Origin: JAUVYV01 sp964585535 | GTDB taxonomy: Bacteria; Planctomycetota; Phycisphaerae; Sedimentisphaerales; Anaerobacaceae | DNA length: 17,899 nucleotides | Reading direction: 5' to 3' | Assembly (NCBI GenBank): GCA_964585535.1 | Contig: CAZPDW010000029.1 | Span: 1 to 17,899, forward strand | Shown here: positions 7,343 through 13,118 of the stretch, piece after piece | Layout: the number at the start of each line of letters is the position of its first letter | Position numbering within the stretch: the first letter of the stretch is position 1 | The notes under the pieces: generated by a model | What the model saw: only the letters and a program-made list of their open reading frames with translations | Databases searched by the model: none | Told to the model about the DNA's origin: nothing | Made by a program: the position numbers and the translations under genes

Positions 7343-8236
7343 ATGTACGACAAGCTAACCATCGCCAACCGGCAGATAAAATCGGTTACATACACTGCCG
7401 TAACCGGCAACGTCGCGCTTTCTGTAGTCAAGGTCGCGGTCGGCCTTTTGTCCGGCTCGATGGCCCTTGTCGCCGACGGCCTTCACTCGGTTTCGGATAT
7501 GCTCACCGACCTCGCCGTCCTTGTCGGCGTGTACCTTGGCGCAAAAAGACCCGATAAAAAACATCAGTACGGCCACGGGAAGGCCGAAACCCTCGCCGCA
7601 GTGTTCATTGGCGTTATCCTGGCCGTTGTCGGTGCGCTTATTGTTATTCGCGCCGGCGCCGACATTGCCGCAAACAAGCACGTAGTCCCGCACTTTGCCG
7701 TGCTCATTGTCGCTGTGCTCTCAATCGTCGTCAAGGAATCGCTCTATCGAATTACCAGGAAAGTCGCTCGAAAACTACACAGCACCGCCCTCTATGCAAA
7801 TGCCTGGCATCACCGCTCCGATGCCCTCAGCTCAATCGCCGTCGTCGCCGGTTTTATAGCGCTGAAGTTCGGATTTGGCAACGGCGACCAGTTGGCGGCC
7901 GCCGCCGTCGGCCTGATGATTATACTCGTCGCCGCCCGCATTCTCAGCGACTGCCTCAACGAGCTGACCGAGGCCGCGGTCGATGACGATACCATACAAC
8001 ACATAAAAAAGATAATAAATGCAGACAGCTCAATCCGTAACTTCCACCGGCTGCGAACCCGAACCGTCGGCAGAGAGGTCTTCCTCGATCTGCACATCCT
8101 CGTGGACCCTGCGCTCAGCATCGCCGGCGCTCACGAAATATCGGAACAGCTCGAAAACGCCCTGCACGCGCAGATTGTCCGTCCCGTCAACATTGTTGTA
8201 CACGTCGAACCAGATGTACCGGAGCTTAGAAAGTAG
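7343..8236 (+). CDS. Cation diffusion facilitator (CDF) family transporter
   Basis: A 297-residue inner-membrane antiporter exporting divalent metals (Zn2+, Fe2+, Cd2+ or Mn2+) in exchange for protons. The transport-site pairs are visible: A-D-G-L-H-S-V-S-D with His48 and Asp52 in the second membrane segment, and W-H-H-R-S-D-A-L-S-S in the fifth, plus the conserved Y-G-H-G-K-A-E loop. Hydrophobic segments are clear up to about residue 215. The C-terminal 80 residues form the soluble ferredoxin-like regulatory domain, ending in a histidine-containing V-V-H-V-E-P. Metal preference cannot be read with confidence. The ATG at 7343 is 8 bases after the mutase stop, so translation is probably coupled; a longer open frame upstream overlaps the mutase gene and is not family-like. 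It converges on lpdA with a 7-bp gap. Confidence 0.9.
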   Translation: MYDKLTIANRQIKSVTYTAVTGNVALSVVKVAVGLLSGSMALVADGLHSVSDMLTDLAVLVGVYLGAKRPDKKHQYGHGKAETLAAVFIGVILAVVGALIVIRAGADIAANKHVVPHFAVLIVAVLSIVVKESLYRITRKVARKLHSTALYANAWHHRSDALSSIAVVAGFIALKFGFGNGDQLAAAAVGLMIILVAARILSDCLNELTEAAVDDDTIQHIKKIINADSSIRNFHRLRTRTVGREVFLDLHILVDPALSIAGAHEISEQLENALHAQIVRPVNIVVHVEPDVPELRK

Positions 8237-8243
8237 CCCGTTA

Positions 8244-9638
8244 TTATCGAGCCGTCTTCGGCGGCTGGTGGACGCTCAGGCCGAACGCATCCTCCCAGCC
8301 CTCCTTGAGAACCTCGGAGACCGTCGGATGCGGGAAGCTGACCTGCCCGAATGTTTCGGCAGTGCCGAGGAGCAATCTCGCCGCCGCGGCAAGCTCGGTA
8401 ACGCCGGCGCCGACCATTGTAACGCCTAAAATCCTGCCGTCGTGCTTTTCGCGTACAATCCTGATTTGCCCCGCCGTCGCATCGTGGGCCAAGCTCCTGC
8501 CGTTTGCCCTGAAGTAGCCCACCCCGACGGTGACGGCGATTTCCTCTTTGGCGCACACATCCTCGGTCTTGCCGACCGATGCCACTTCCGGGAAGGTATA
8601 GACCGCTCTGGGTATCAGCGAATAGTCATACATTTTTGCGTCGCCGCCTGTAATATTGGCGGCGGCAACCTCGGCCTCGGCAAACGCCCCGTGAGCCAAG
8701 TAAGTCGTTGCTACGACGTCGCCTATGGCATAGACGCCGGGGACATTGGTCTGCATCTTTTCATTTACCTTTATGGCCTGGCCGTTCATCTCCAGCCGGA
8801 GTGCATCGACGGTCCGGCTGTCGCAAACCGCCCTTCTGCCGACCGAGACGAGGACCTTTTCCGCCTCGATTGTCCCGCCTGTTTCGAGAACGACCTTAGC
8901 GGTTGGGCCGGTCATATCAACCGATGTAACCTTTTTTCCCGTAAGCGTTTCGATACCCTGCTTTTTAAGCTCTTTTTGCAAAATCCGGCTGACCCATTCG
9001 TCTTCGGTATTGATTATCCTGTCGAGGGCCTCGACGATAGTAACTTTTGTTCCGACGGCGGCATAAACGCAGGCCAGCTCACAGCCGATGATGCCGCCGC
9101 CGACGATGACCATCGAGCCGGGGATTGCATCGAGCGCCAGTGCCTCGGTGCTGCTGATTATAGTATGGCCGTCAAAAGGTAAGGTGGGCACCTCGACCGG
9201 CACAGAGCCGGTGGCGATGATTAGGCCCTTGGCCGCCGAAAGCTCGGCGCCGCCGGTCTCGGATGTGACGACTACCTTGTTGGGGGCTGTTGCAACGGCG
9301 GTGCCCGGGAAGATTCTGATTTTGTTTGCGTTGATTAGCCCGGTGAGGCCTTTCACCAAGCCGGCGACGATGGCGTTTTTTCGCTGCTGCATTTTTGCCC
9401 AGTTAGCCGATATGGGGCCGACATCGATGCCCATAAGATGGGCGTGTTTGGCGGCGAGGAGGAATTCCGCCGAGGCGAGCAGGACTTTTGATGGGATACA
9501 GCCGCGATTCAGGCAGGTTCCGCCGATTTCGGCCTTTTCAACGAGGGCGACCGGTGCCTTTTTTTGTGCACAGCGTATGGCTGCCGAGTAGCCGCCGGTG
9601 CCTGAGCCGATTACGACAACGTCGAAGTTTTCCGCCAT
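8244..9638 (-). CDS. lpdA: Dihydrolipoyl dehydrogenase (E3)
   Basis: A 464-residue FAD- and NAD-dependent flavoprotein that reoxidises dihydrolipoamide for 2-oxoacid dehydrogenase complexes or the glycine cleavage system. Visible are the FAD-binding G-S-G-T-G-G (11-16), redox pair Cys42 and Cys47 in G-G-T-C-L-N-R-G-C-I-P-S-K, NAD-binding G-G-G-I-I-G-C-E-L, the second FAD segment Y-A-I-G-D-V, and catalytic His437/Glu442 in H-P-T-V-S-E. Length is typical. The ATG at 9638 has TAGGAGT about 7 bases upstream. No E1, E2 or glycine-cleavage genes are adjacent, so the partner complex is not indicated. A GC-rich leader with two alternative hairpins precedes it. Confidence 0.95.
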   Translation of the reverse strand: MAENFDVVVIGSGTGGYSAAIRCAQKKAPVALVEKAEIGGTCLNRGCIPSKVLLASAEFLLAAKHAHLMGIDVGPISANWAKMQQRKNAIVAGLVKGLTGLINANKIRIFPGTAVATAPNKVVVTSETGGAELSAAKGLIIATGSVPVEVPTLPFDGHTIISSTEALALDAIPGSMVIVGGGIIGCELACVYAAVGTKVTIVEALDRIINTEDEWVSRILQKELKKQGIETLTGKKVTSVDMTGPTAKVVLETGGTIEAEKVLVSVGRRAVCDSRTVDALRLEMNGQAIKVNEKMQTNVPGVYAIGDVVATTYLAHGAFAEAEVAAANITGGDAKMYDYSLIPRAVYTFPEVASVGKTEDVCAKEEIAVTVGVGYFRANGRSLAHDATAGQIRIVREKHDGRILGVTMVGAGVTELAAAARLLLGTAETFGQVSFPHPTVSEVLKEGWEDAFGLSVHQPPKTAR

Positions 9639-9859
9639 TTTGATAACTCCTAAAATCCAGCAGTTAGAACGGTTATGACCAGGTTCGAACGGGACCCGGC
9701 GTTTCTGCGCCGCTGGGCCGGCGCGGGCAAATACGGCTGGCTAATATAACGAAAAAATGCAGAAAACAAAGTTTTTTCAGGGCATTTCGGTTTGAAGAGA
9801 CGAGTAAAATTTGTTGCAAAGCAGGGGGGAAGGGGATTAAACTATATGAGAATAGATAA

Positions 9860-9933
9860 GGCGGCGTAGCCAAGAGGCCTAAGGCGACGGTTTGCAAAAC
9901 CGTTATTCGGCGGTTCGAATCCGCCCGCCGCCT
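9860..9933 (+). tRNA. tRNA-Cys (anticodon GCA)
   Basis: A full cloverleaf: acceptor GGCGGCG (9860-9866) pairs perfectly with CGCCGCC (9926-9932). The anticodon stem ACGGT/ACCGT carries loop TTGCAAA with GCA at 9894-9896. The T stem GGCGG/CCGCC encloses TTCGAAT. The discriminator base is U (9933), as expected for cysteine tRNA. The CCA end is not encoded. Confidence 0.97.
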
Positions 9934-10303
9934 TTTATTGTTACTCGAAGAAAGCGATTTGGGTTTTTAGACACGGACTCGTGCTACGTAGCAGGTACCT
10001 CTGCTATGCGTAGCGCTTCGCAGAGCATAGTTCGCAGAGTAGTATTAACACTGATTCTTGAGATACCTGATTGGCGTTTTCATTTCCTGAGCCGTCCGGT
10101 TCAAAAAAAAGATTTTTCAAAATTTTTTCTTGGCCGACCGGCTAAAAAGCATAAAATCATAATTGCCTTTTGCGGGGGGCAAAGGGCCAGCATGATTGGT
10201 TGCGAAAATGGGAGTAACGCCGTCTTTGCAGCATGTATAGATAGCCGTTCATTTGTTGTGCTTTTGAGATATAAATGTTAGACCATATTTGAAAGGGCAG
10301 AAA
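9934..10303. other. Intergenic region, palindrome-rich, no gene seen
   Basis: No convincing gene. The open frame crossing this stretch begins inside the tRNA and has no family-like sequence. It contains a 12-bp palindrome TGCTACGTAGCA (9982-9993), GGTACC (9994-9999), interleaved CTCTGC/GCAGAG and CTATGC/GCATAG half-sites up to about 10030, and two copies of TTCGCAGAG 14 bases apart. A 9-bp hairpin with a G5 loop lies at 10165-10187; it has no following T-run and is not called a terminator. Confidence 0.6.
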
Positions 10304-10741
10304 ATGAAAAAGATGTCTAAAGCAAGTTTAGTAAGTTTATCATTTCTGTTGAGTTTAGTATTTTTATTTGGGTTGGGATGTAATACAGTTGAACCAATTC
10401 AAAAAAGTAACTTAACCGCAGGAATGGTCAAAAAAGAAATAGTTGAAGGTATTACAACCCAAAATGAGATATTGCAACTTTTTGGAGCACCTAACATCAT
10501 AACACATAATAAGACTGGTAACGAAGTGTGGACATACGATAAAGTTTCTGTCGAGAGGTCAGCTTCCTCAGGGGGGATTGGTGGCATTGGAGGCGGGGCA
10601 GGGTCAGATGGAGGCGGAGGTGGCATGGTGGGAATAAGTGGAAGTAAAAGTTCAGTGTCAGCAAGGACTTTTACTCTAATGATAGAGTTTGATGATAATG
10701 CTGTGGTTAAGAGACGCAGTTACAGAGCATCGTCCTTTTAG
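10304..10741 (+). CDS. Lipoprotein with OmlA/BamE-like (SmpA) domain
   Basis: A 145-residue secreted protein. The N-terminus is a hydrophobic signal peptide ending L-F-G-L-G-C, a probable lipobox, so it is likely membrane-anchored. The mature part has G-I-T-T-Q-N-E-I-L-Q-L-F-G-A-P followed by E-V-W-T-Y, the pattern of the small OmlA/BamE-like fold. BamE itself stabilises the outer-membrane assembly machine, but many family members are unassigned accessory proteins. A glycine-rich insert (about 92-111) interrupts the fold before a final strand T-F-T-L-M-I-E-F-D-D. The ATG at 10304 with an AAAGGG motif upstream is preferred over TTG at 10289. Codon use is AT-rich (many aaa, tta and ata) compared with GC-rich neighbours, suggesting acquired DNA. 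The next lipoprotein start lies 9 bases downstream. Confidence 0.65.
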   Translation: MKKMSKASLVSLSFLLSLVFLFGLGCNTVEPIQKSNLTAGMVKKEIVEGITTQNEILQLFGAPNIITHNKTGNEVWTYDKVSVERSASSGGIGGIGGGAGSDGGGGGMVGISGSKSSVSARTFTLMIEFDDNAVVKRRSYRASSF

Positions 10742-10750
10742 CGGAGTACA

Positions 10751-10837
10751 ATGAGAATGAAAAAGTTGTATCTTGTTGCAATGTTATTGATAGTCGTCGG
10801 TTGCGAAACTGATCTGACCCCATATTATGTGATCTGA
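10751..10837 (+). pseudogene. Truncated lipoprotein gene, cut by an IS end
   Basis: An ATG with a CGGAG ribosome-binding site begins MRMKKLYLVAMLLIVVGCE, a textbook lipoprotein signal peptide with lipobox V-V-G-C. After codon 19 the sequence passes into the terminal repeat of an IS3-type element (from 10810) and stops at TGA 10835-10837. The rest of the gene is missing from the window, so this is a gene broken by insertion; it was probably translationally coupled to the upstream lipoprotein. Confidence 0.7.
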
Positions 10838-10849
10838 CCCCATATTATG
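10810..10849. repeat. Exact tandem 20-bp IS-end repeat
   Basis: TGATCTGACCCCATATTATG occurs twice in direct, abutting orientation (10810-10829 and 10830-10849). It has the TGA-x-CTG-x-CCCC look of IS3-family terminal inverted repeats and lies just beyond the 3' end of the IS3 transposase remnant, where the right-hand IS end is expected. Confidence 0.75.
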
Positions 10850-10997
10850 TACCAACCTCGATTAGAGAGTTATCCACCTTATCTGTCGTGTATTGCTGGA
10901 GTTGAGCCGTAGGCGAAGCGGAAGCAATACACGACGCCGCAAATTCAGCAGGGGTCATATAACCCAAACCACTGTGCGGGCGTGACAGGGCTTTATT
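10845..10997 (-). pseudogene. IS3-family transposase (OrfB, integrase core) C-terminal remnant
   Basis: On the - strand the frame reads S-RPHSGLGYMTPAEFAAS-C, the hallmark C-terminal segment of IS3-family DDE transposases, then about 30 more residues to TAA at 10847-10845. Upstream (above about 10997) the frame meets a stop and the rest of the integrase core is missing. Only the last 50 or so codons survive, so the element cannot move by itself. The matching IS end is present next to it in doubled form; no left end was found. Confidence 0.85.
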
Positions 10998-11301
10998 GTT
11001 TCTTTACTTTTTCAAATATCAATAGGACAATCAGGTGTGCACTGTTCAACAATGCCTTCGCAAGTCGCTCATTTCTAAGCAGTTAGAAAGTCCTTTGTAA
11101 GACTAACGGAGAGGGCAGGATTGGAACCCAAATCCGCTTTGCGGATTTCCATAGGGGCGCTGCCCTTCTGGCCTCGCTCCGCTCGTGTCAGGCCAACGAC
11201 GTGGGGAAATCTTTTCCCCCCACCCCTTTGGGGTTCGAATCACGTAAGCGCCGTCGGGAAACAAGGTTGGTGAATCCGCGAAGATACCTTTTGCACATCA
11301 A
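10998..11301. other. Gene-free stretch of mobile-DNA debris with clustered hairpins
   Basis: No intact gene. The AT-rich part (about 11000-11100, - strand) has a short open stretch ending L-L-I-F-E-K-V-K-K-Q-stop that may be the tail of a lost gene. Bases 11130-11233 hold four small hairpins in a row: AAATCCGC/GCGGATTT (11130-11148, loop TTT), TGGCCT/AGGCCA (11169-11195), GGGGAAA/TTTCCCC (11203-11219, loop TCT) and CCCC/GGGG (11223-11233, loop TTT). Confidence 0.55.
11103..11129 (-). pseudogene. Partial copy of tRNA-Ser 3' end (acceptor and T arm)
   Basis: The segment AACGGAGAGGGCAGGATTGG and the following GAACCC match the 3' end of the intact tRNA-Ser at about 11299-11323 with two differences in about 24 bases. 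The T stem no longer pairs and the 5' half of a tRNA is absent. Such a duplicated tRNA 3' end is the usual mark of site-specific integration or its decay. Confidence 0.6.
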
Positions 11302-11389
11302 CGGAGAGGGCGGGATTCGAACCCGCGGTACCCGTAAAGGGCACACCGGTTTTCGAAACCGGCTCCATCAGCCGCTCGGACACCTCTCC
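11302..11389 (-). tRNA. tRNA-Ser (anticodon CGA)
   Basis: Class II tRNA of 88 bases. Acceptor GGAGAGG (11389-11383) pairs with CCTCTCC (11309-11303), with G discriminator at 11302. The anticodon stem CCGGT/ACCGG holds loop TTCGAAA, giving CGA. A long variable arm with a CCC/GGG stem and a T arm GCGGG-TTCGAAT-CCCGC follow. CCA is not encoded. It lies 61 bases after the DksA-like gene on the same strand. Confidence 0.96.
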
Positions 11390-11450
11390 GAAAAAACCTC
11401 CATAACCCATACAATCGCGACGCCGAAATTGCAAGAACAAACACCGGCGC

Positions 11451-11903
11451 CTACTGCTGCTCGTCCTCAGCTTCGTCCGCGTAATCCTCCTGCTCGGCCA
11501 GCAGGCCCTTCTCCTTCAGCTCGGCACACTTAACGCAGTACCTCGCCCAGGGTATCGCCTTGAGCCGGGCCTTCGGTATCGCCTCGCCTTTTCCCCGGCA
11601 TATCCCGTACGTACCCTGTTCTATCCGGCTCAGCGCCTCGTTTATCTCCGAAAGAAGGTTCTTCTCACTGTCCATCAGCTCCAGCGCAAAATCCTGCTCA
11701 AAATTGTCCGACCCGGCATCCGCCATATGCAGCGGCATAGTCGAAAGCTCGCTTCGCTCCTTGCGAAACGTCTCGTCCTCTATCGTCGCAACGTTGCCGA
11801 CTATCTCGCTGCGCTTGGTCAGCAGAAGCTGCCTGAACTTCTCCGTCTCCGCCGCCGTCAGAGCCGCTCGACCGCCCGTTTTGCCGCTTTTCTTTTTACG
11901 CAT
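11451..11903 (-). CDS. DksA/TraR-family C4 zinc-finger protein with degenerate cysteine pair
   Basis: A 150-residue protein of the DksA/TraR family, whose members insert a coiled coil into the secondary channel of RNA polymerase to adjust promoter output during stress. A basic N-terminus (MRKKKSGKTGGR) leads into a long helical hairpin (about 15-97) and then the zinc-finger region Y-G-I-C-R-G-K-G-E-A-I-P-K-A-R-L-K-A-I-P-W with C-V-K-C after it. In the usual C-x-x-C...C-x-x-C set the second cysteine is replaced by Lys105; Cys102, Cys123 and Cys126 remain, so zinc binding may be altered or absent. The tail is acidic. The ATG at 11903 has GGAAGGG about 10 bases upstream; a TTG at 11939 would include this site and is rejected. 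Confidence 0.88.
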   Translation of the reverse strand: MRKKKSGKTGGRAALTAAETEKFRQLLLTKRSEIVGNVATIEDETFRKERSELSTMPLHMADAGSDNFEQDFALELMDSEKNLLSEINEALSRIEQGTYGICRGKGEAIPKARLKAIPWARYCVKCAELKEKGLLAEQEDYADEAEDEQQ

Positions 11904-11977
11904 AGATGCAATTCCCTTCCAAATCTCCGGTTTCCTCAAAAAACCCTGACCAAATCCAAATTCATATAAGCCGAAAA

Positions 11978-12005
11978 ATTATATCCATCCGCACCAGGAC
12001 CACAA
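11978..12005 (-). promoter_or_regulatory. Probable promoter of the DksA-like gene
   Basis: On the - strand: TTGTGG (12005-12000), a 16-bp spacer and a perfect TATAAT (11983-11978). This would give a leader of about 70 bases to the ATG at 11903. The -10 is strong, the -35 moderate. Confidence 0.5.
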
Positions 12006-12302
12006 CAAAATTTTCCCCCGCTTAACATTTATTTTCAACCGCATCCGAGAATCCTCCTCTGCGCCGATGCCCTCACAAATATGCTGGAAAACAGTCCCGC
12101 CCGGCGCTGTATCACGGCCCGCATAAACTCTCATCAGGGTTCCTGTTTTGCGACGAATCGCAAAATGGGTCGTGCGGGATTTTGCTGTCCGGCAGCGGGA
12201 CGAGAGCAATACTGACAGCGAATCGAGCCGTAAGAAATTTCCAGGGCGGCAAATAGTACAGGTCGGCATTGCGCTTGATTCGTGAAATAATCCTTGTGTT
12301 GA
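12006..12302. other. Intergenic stretch, no gene seen
   Basis: Open frames run through on the - strand but have no recognisable sequence. The only structure is a perfect hairpin TTTTGCGA-CGAA-TCGCAAAA (12146-12165; the loop reads TTCG on the - strand) without a following T-run. Confidence 0.5.
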
Positions 12303-12395
12303 GAAGTGCTTCCCGGCAAATGCCCTGCCTGAATGAGATTTGAGGTACTTCTCGAATGCGACGGCCTTGTCTTTGCATCGAAAAACCGCAGTCAT
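12303..12395 (-). pseudogene. GIY-YIG nuclease C-terminal remnant
   Basis: The frame reads K-D-K-A-V-A-F-E-K-Y-L-K-S-H-S-G-R-A-F-A-G-K-H-F, the conserved C-terminal end of small GIY-YIG-domain endonuclease-like proteins. The catalytic GIY and YIG strands should lie upstream; in frame there is a stop 9 codons before the ATG at 12395, and the tmRNA gene begins 83 bases away, so the N-terminal two thirds is gone. An open frame continues downstream to 11979 but is not family-like, so only about 31 codons are called. Confidence 0.65.
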
Positions 12396-12445
12396 ACATC
12401 GCAGAAAAGCCCGGCTTCACAGTTAGCACTGTTCCGCCGCGGCGG

Positions 12446-12476
12446 TCTTCGTTCACTGATAAACGGCGAACGAAGA
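12446..12476 (-). other. Hairpin directly 3' of tmRNA
   Basis: A perfect 9-bp inverted repeat TCTTCGTTC (12446-12454) / GAACGAAGA (12468-12476) begins one base after the mature tmRNA end. It is followed on the - strand by a 12-bp palindrome CCGCCGCGGCGG (12434-12445). It lacks a T-run; it may be a processing or transcription-end structure. Confidence 0.45.
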
Positions 12477-12477
12477 A

Positions 12478-12829
12478 TGGAGGCGGGGGGATTCGAACCC
12501 CCGTGCCGAGATGTTTCAAGCCAGGCATCTACATGTTTAGTCGCTTTATTTTTGATTCGCCTTGCCAACGCCAAACGACAGGCCGATGGTTCGGCTATTT
12601 CGGTATAATCTTTTCCCGCCGGCCCCGAACAAACCGTCGGGAGCAGCCCACTATCTGGCGCCCTTGCCGAACCCGTGAGCGTGGTCAGGCAGGACGAGCC
12701 GCCGTATTAGGCAGCCAATCGCAACTTTGAGTTGCCAATTACATTGTTGCCGGATGATTAGCCAGGCCAACCGGCGTCCTGGACATGCAGCTTGGCTTTT
12801 CGGCCATCCGGTCGAAGCCATTCGCCCCC
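12478..12829 (-). ncRNA. ssrA: tmRNA (transfer-messenger RNA)
   Basis: A 352-base RNA that rescues stalled ribosomes and tags the unfinished protein for degradation. The 5' end GGGGGCGAATGGCTTCGAC (from 12829) and 3' end GGGGGTTCGAATCCCCC plus CGCCTCCA (to 12478) form the tRNA-like domain. The acceptor GGGGGCG pairs with CGCCTCC (one G-U pair) and the discriminator is A. CCA is not encoded. The tag frame runs from GGC at 12751-12749 to TAA at 12709-12707 and gives GNNVIGNSKLRLAA, ending in the usual L-A-A. The resume codon is inferred from the end motif and typical spacing. A strong promoter lies upstream; the leader of about 53 bases would be removed by RNase P. Confidence 0.96.
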
Positions 12830-12888
12830 ATATTTAGTTTTCAAATAAGCCGGGATACGACTGTAGTGAAAGATTTTCTCGACAAATC

Positions 12889-12918
12889 ATTATATCATAC
12901 ACTATGCCGCATTGCCAA
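12889..12918 (-). promoter_or_regulatory. Strong sigma-70-type promoter of ssrA
   Basis: On the - strand: TTGGCA (12918-12913), an 18-bp spacer and a perfect TATAAT (12894-12889). The expected start is near 12882, giving a precursor leader of about 53 bases before the mature tmRNA 5' end. Confidence 0.7.
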
Positions 12919-12962
12919 GCCGATTTTTTCGATTTTATTGTCGTTAGAATCAGCTCTTGGAA

Positions 12963-13116
12963 CCTATCTGAATACCCCCTCGCGCTCCGTCATTGCGAGC
13001 ACCTCACCTGATTCTCAGGATGCATGCAAAAGAAATTGTCTCCGCGAAGGGGCAAGCTCGCGATGACAAAAAGCCGCTCGCAATAACGGGATATCGCAAA
13101 TAGTTATTCGGATAGG
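12963..13116. repeat. MITE-like palindromic repeat element
   Basis: The 154-bp segment is bounded by an inverted repeat CCTATCTGAATA (12963-12974) / TATTCGGATAGG (13105-13116), 11 of 12 matching. Inside, GTCATTGCGAGC (12989-13000) pairs with GCTCGCGATGAC (13056-13067), with a further half-site GCTCGCAATAAC (13076-13087). The GTCATTGCGAGC/GCTCGCAATGAC core is a dispersed palindromic repeat type seen in many bacterial genomes. It lies two bases from the end of the rhamnosidase gene and encodes nothing evident. Confidence 0.65.
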
Positions 13117-13118
13117 CT

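Noticed and set aside
10165..10187. A 9-bp hairpin considered as a terminator after tRNA-Cys
   Set aside because: No T-run follows on the + strand, and the loop is a run of five G, so it is not a typical intrinsic terminator.
9892..10281. A 129-codon + strand open frame
   Set aside because: It starts inside tRNA-Cys, crosses palindromic non-coding DNA and has no protein-like composition.
12146..12165. A perfect 8-bp hairpin with TTCG loop on the - strand
   Set aside because: It has T residues on the 5' arm but none after the 3' arm, so it is not an intrinsic terminator on either strand.
11979..12302. Continuation of the GIY-YIG remnant frame for over 100 codons
   Set aside because: Family-like sequence ends at about 12303; what follows is not conserved-looking and runs into the DksA-like gene's promoter.
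12112..12528. A 138-codon - strand open frame
   Set aside because: It begins inside the tmRNA 3' domain and reads through the GIY-YIG remnant in the wrong frame.
12981..13087. CRISPR-like or REP array
   Set aside because: The half-sites are inverted rather than direct repeats and have no regular spacers; a palindromic repeat element explains them better.
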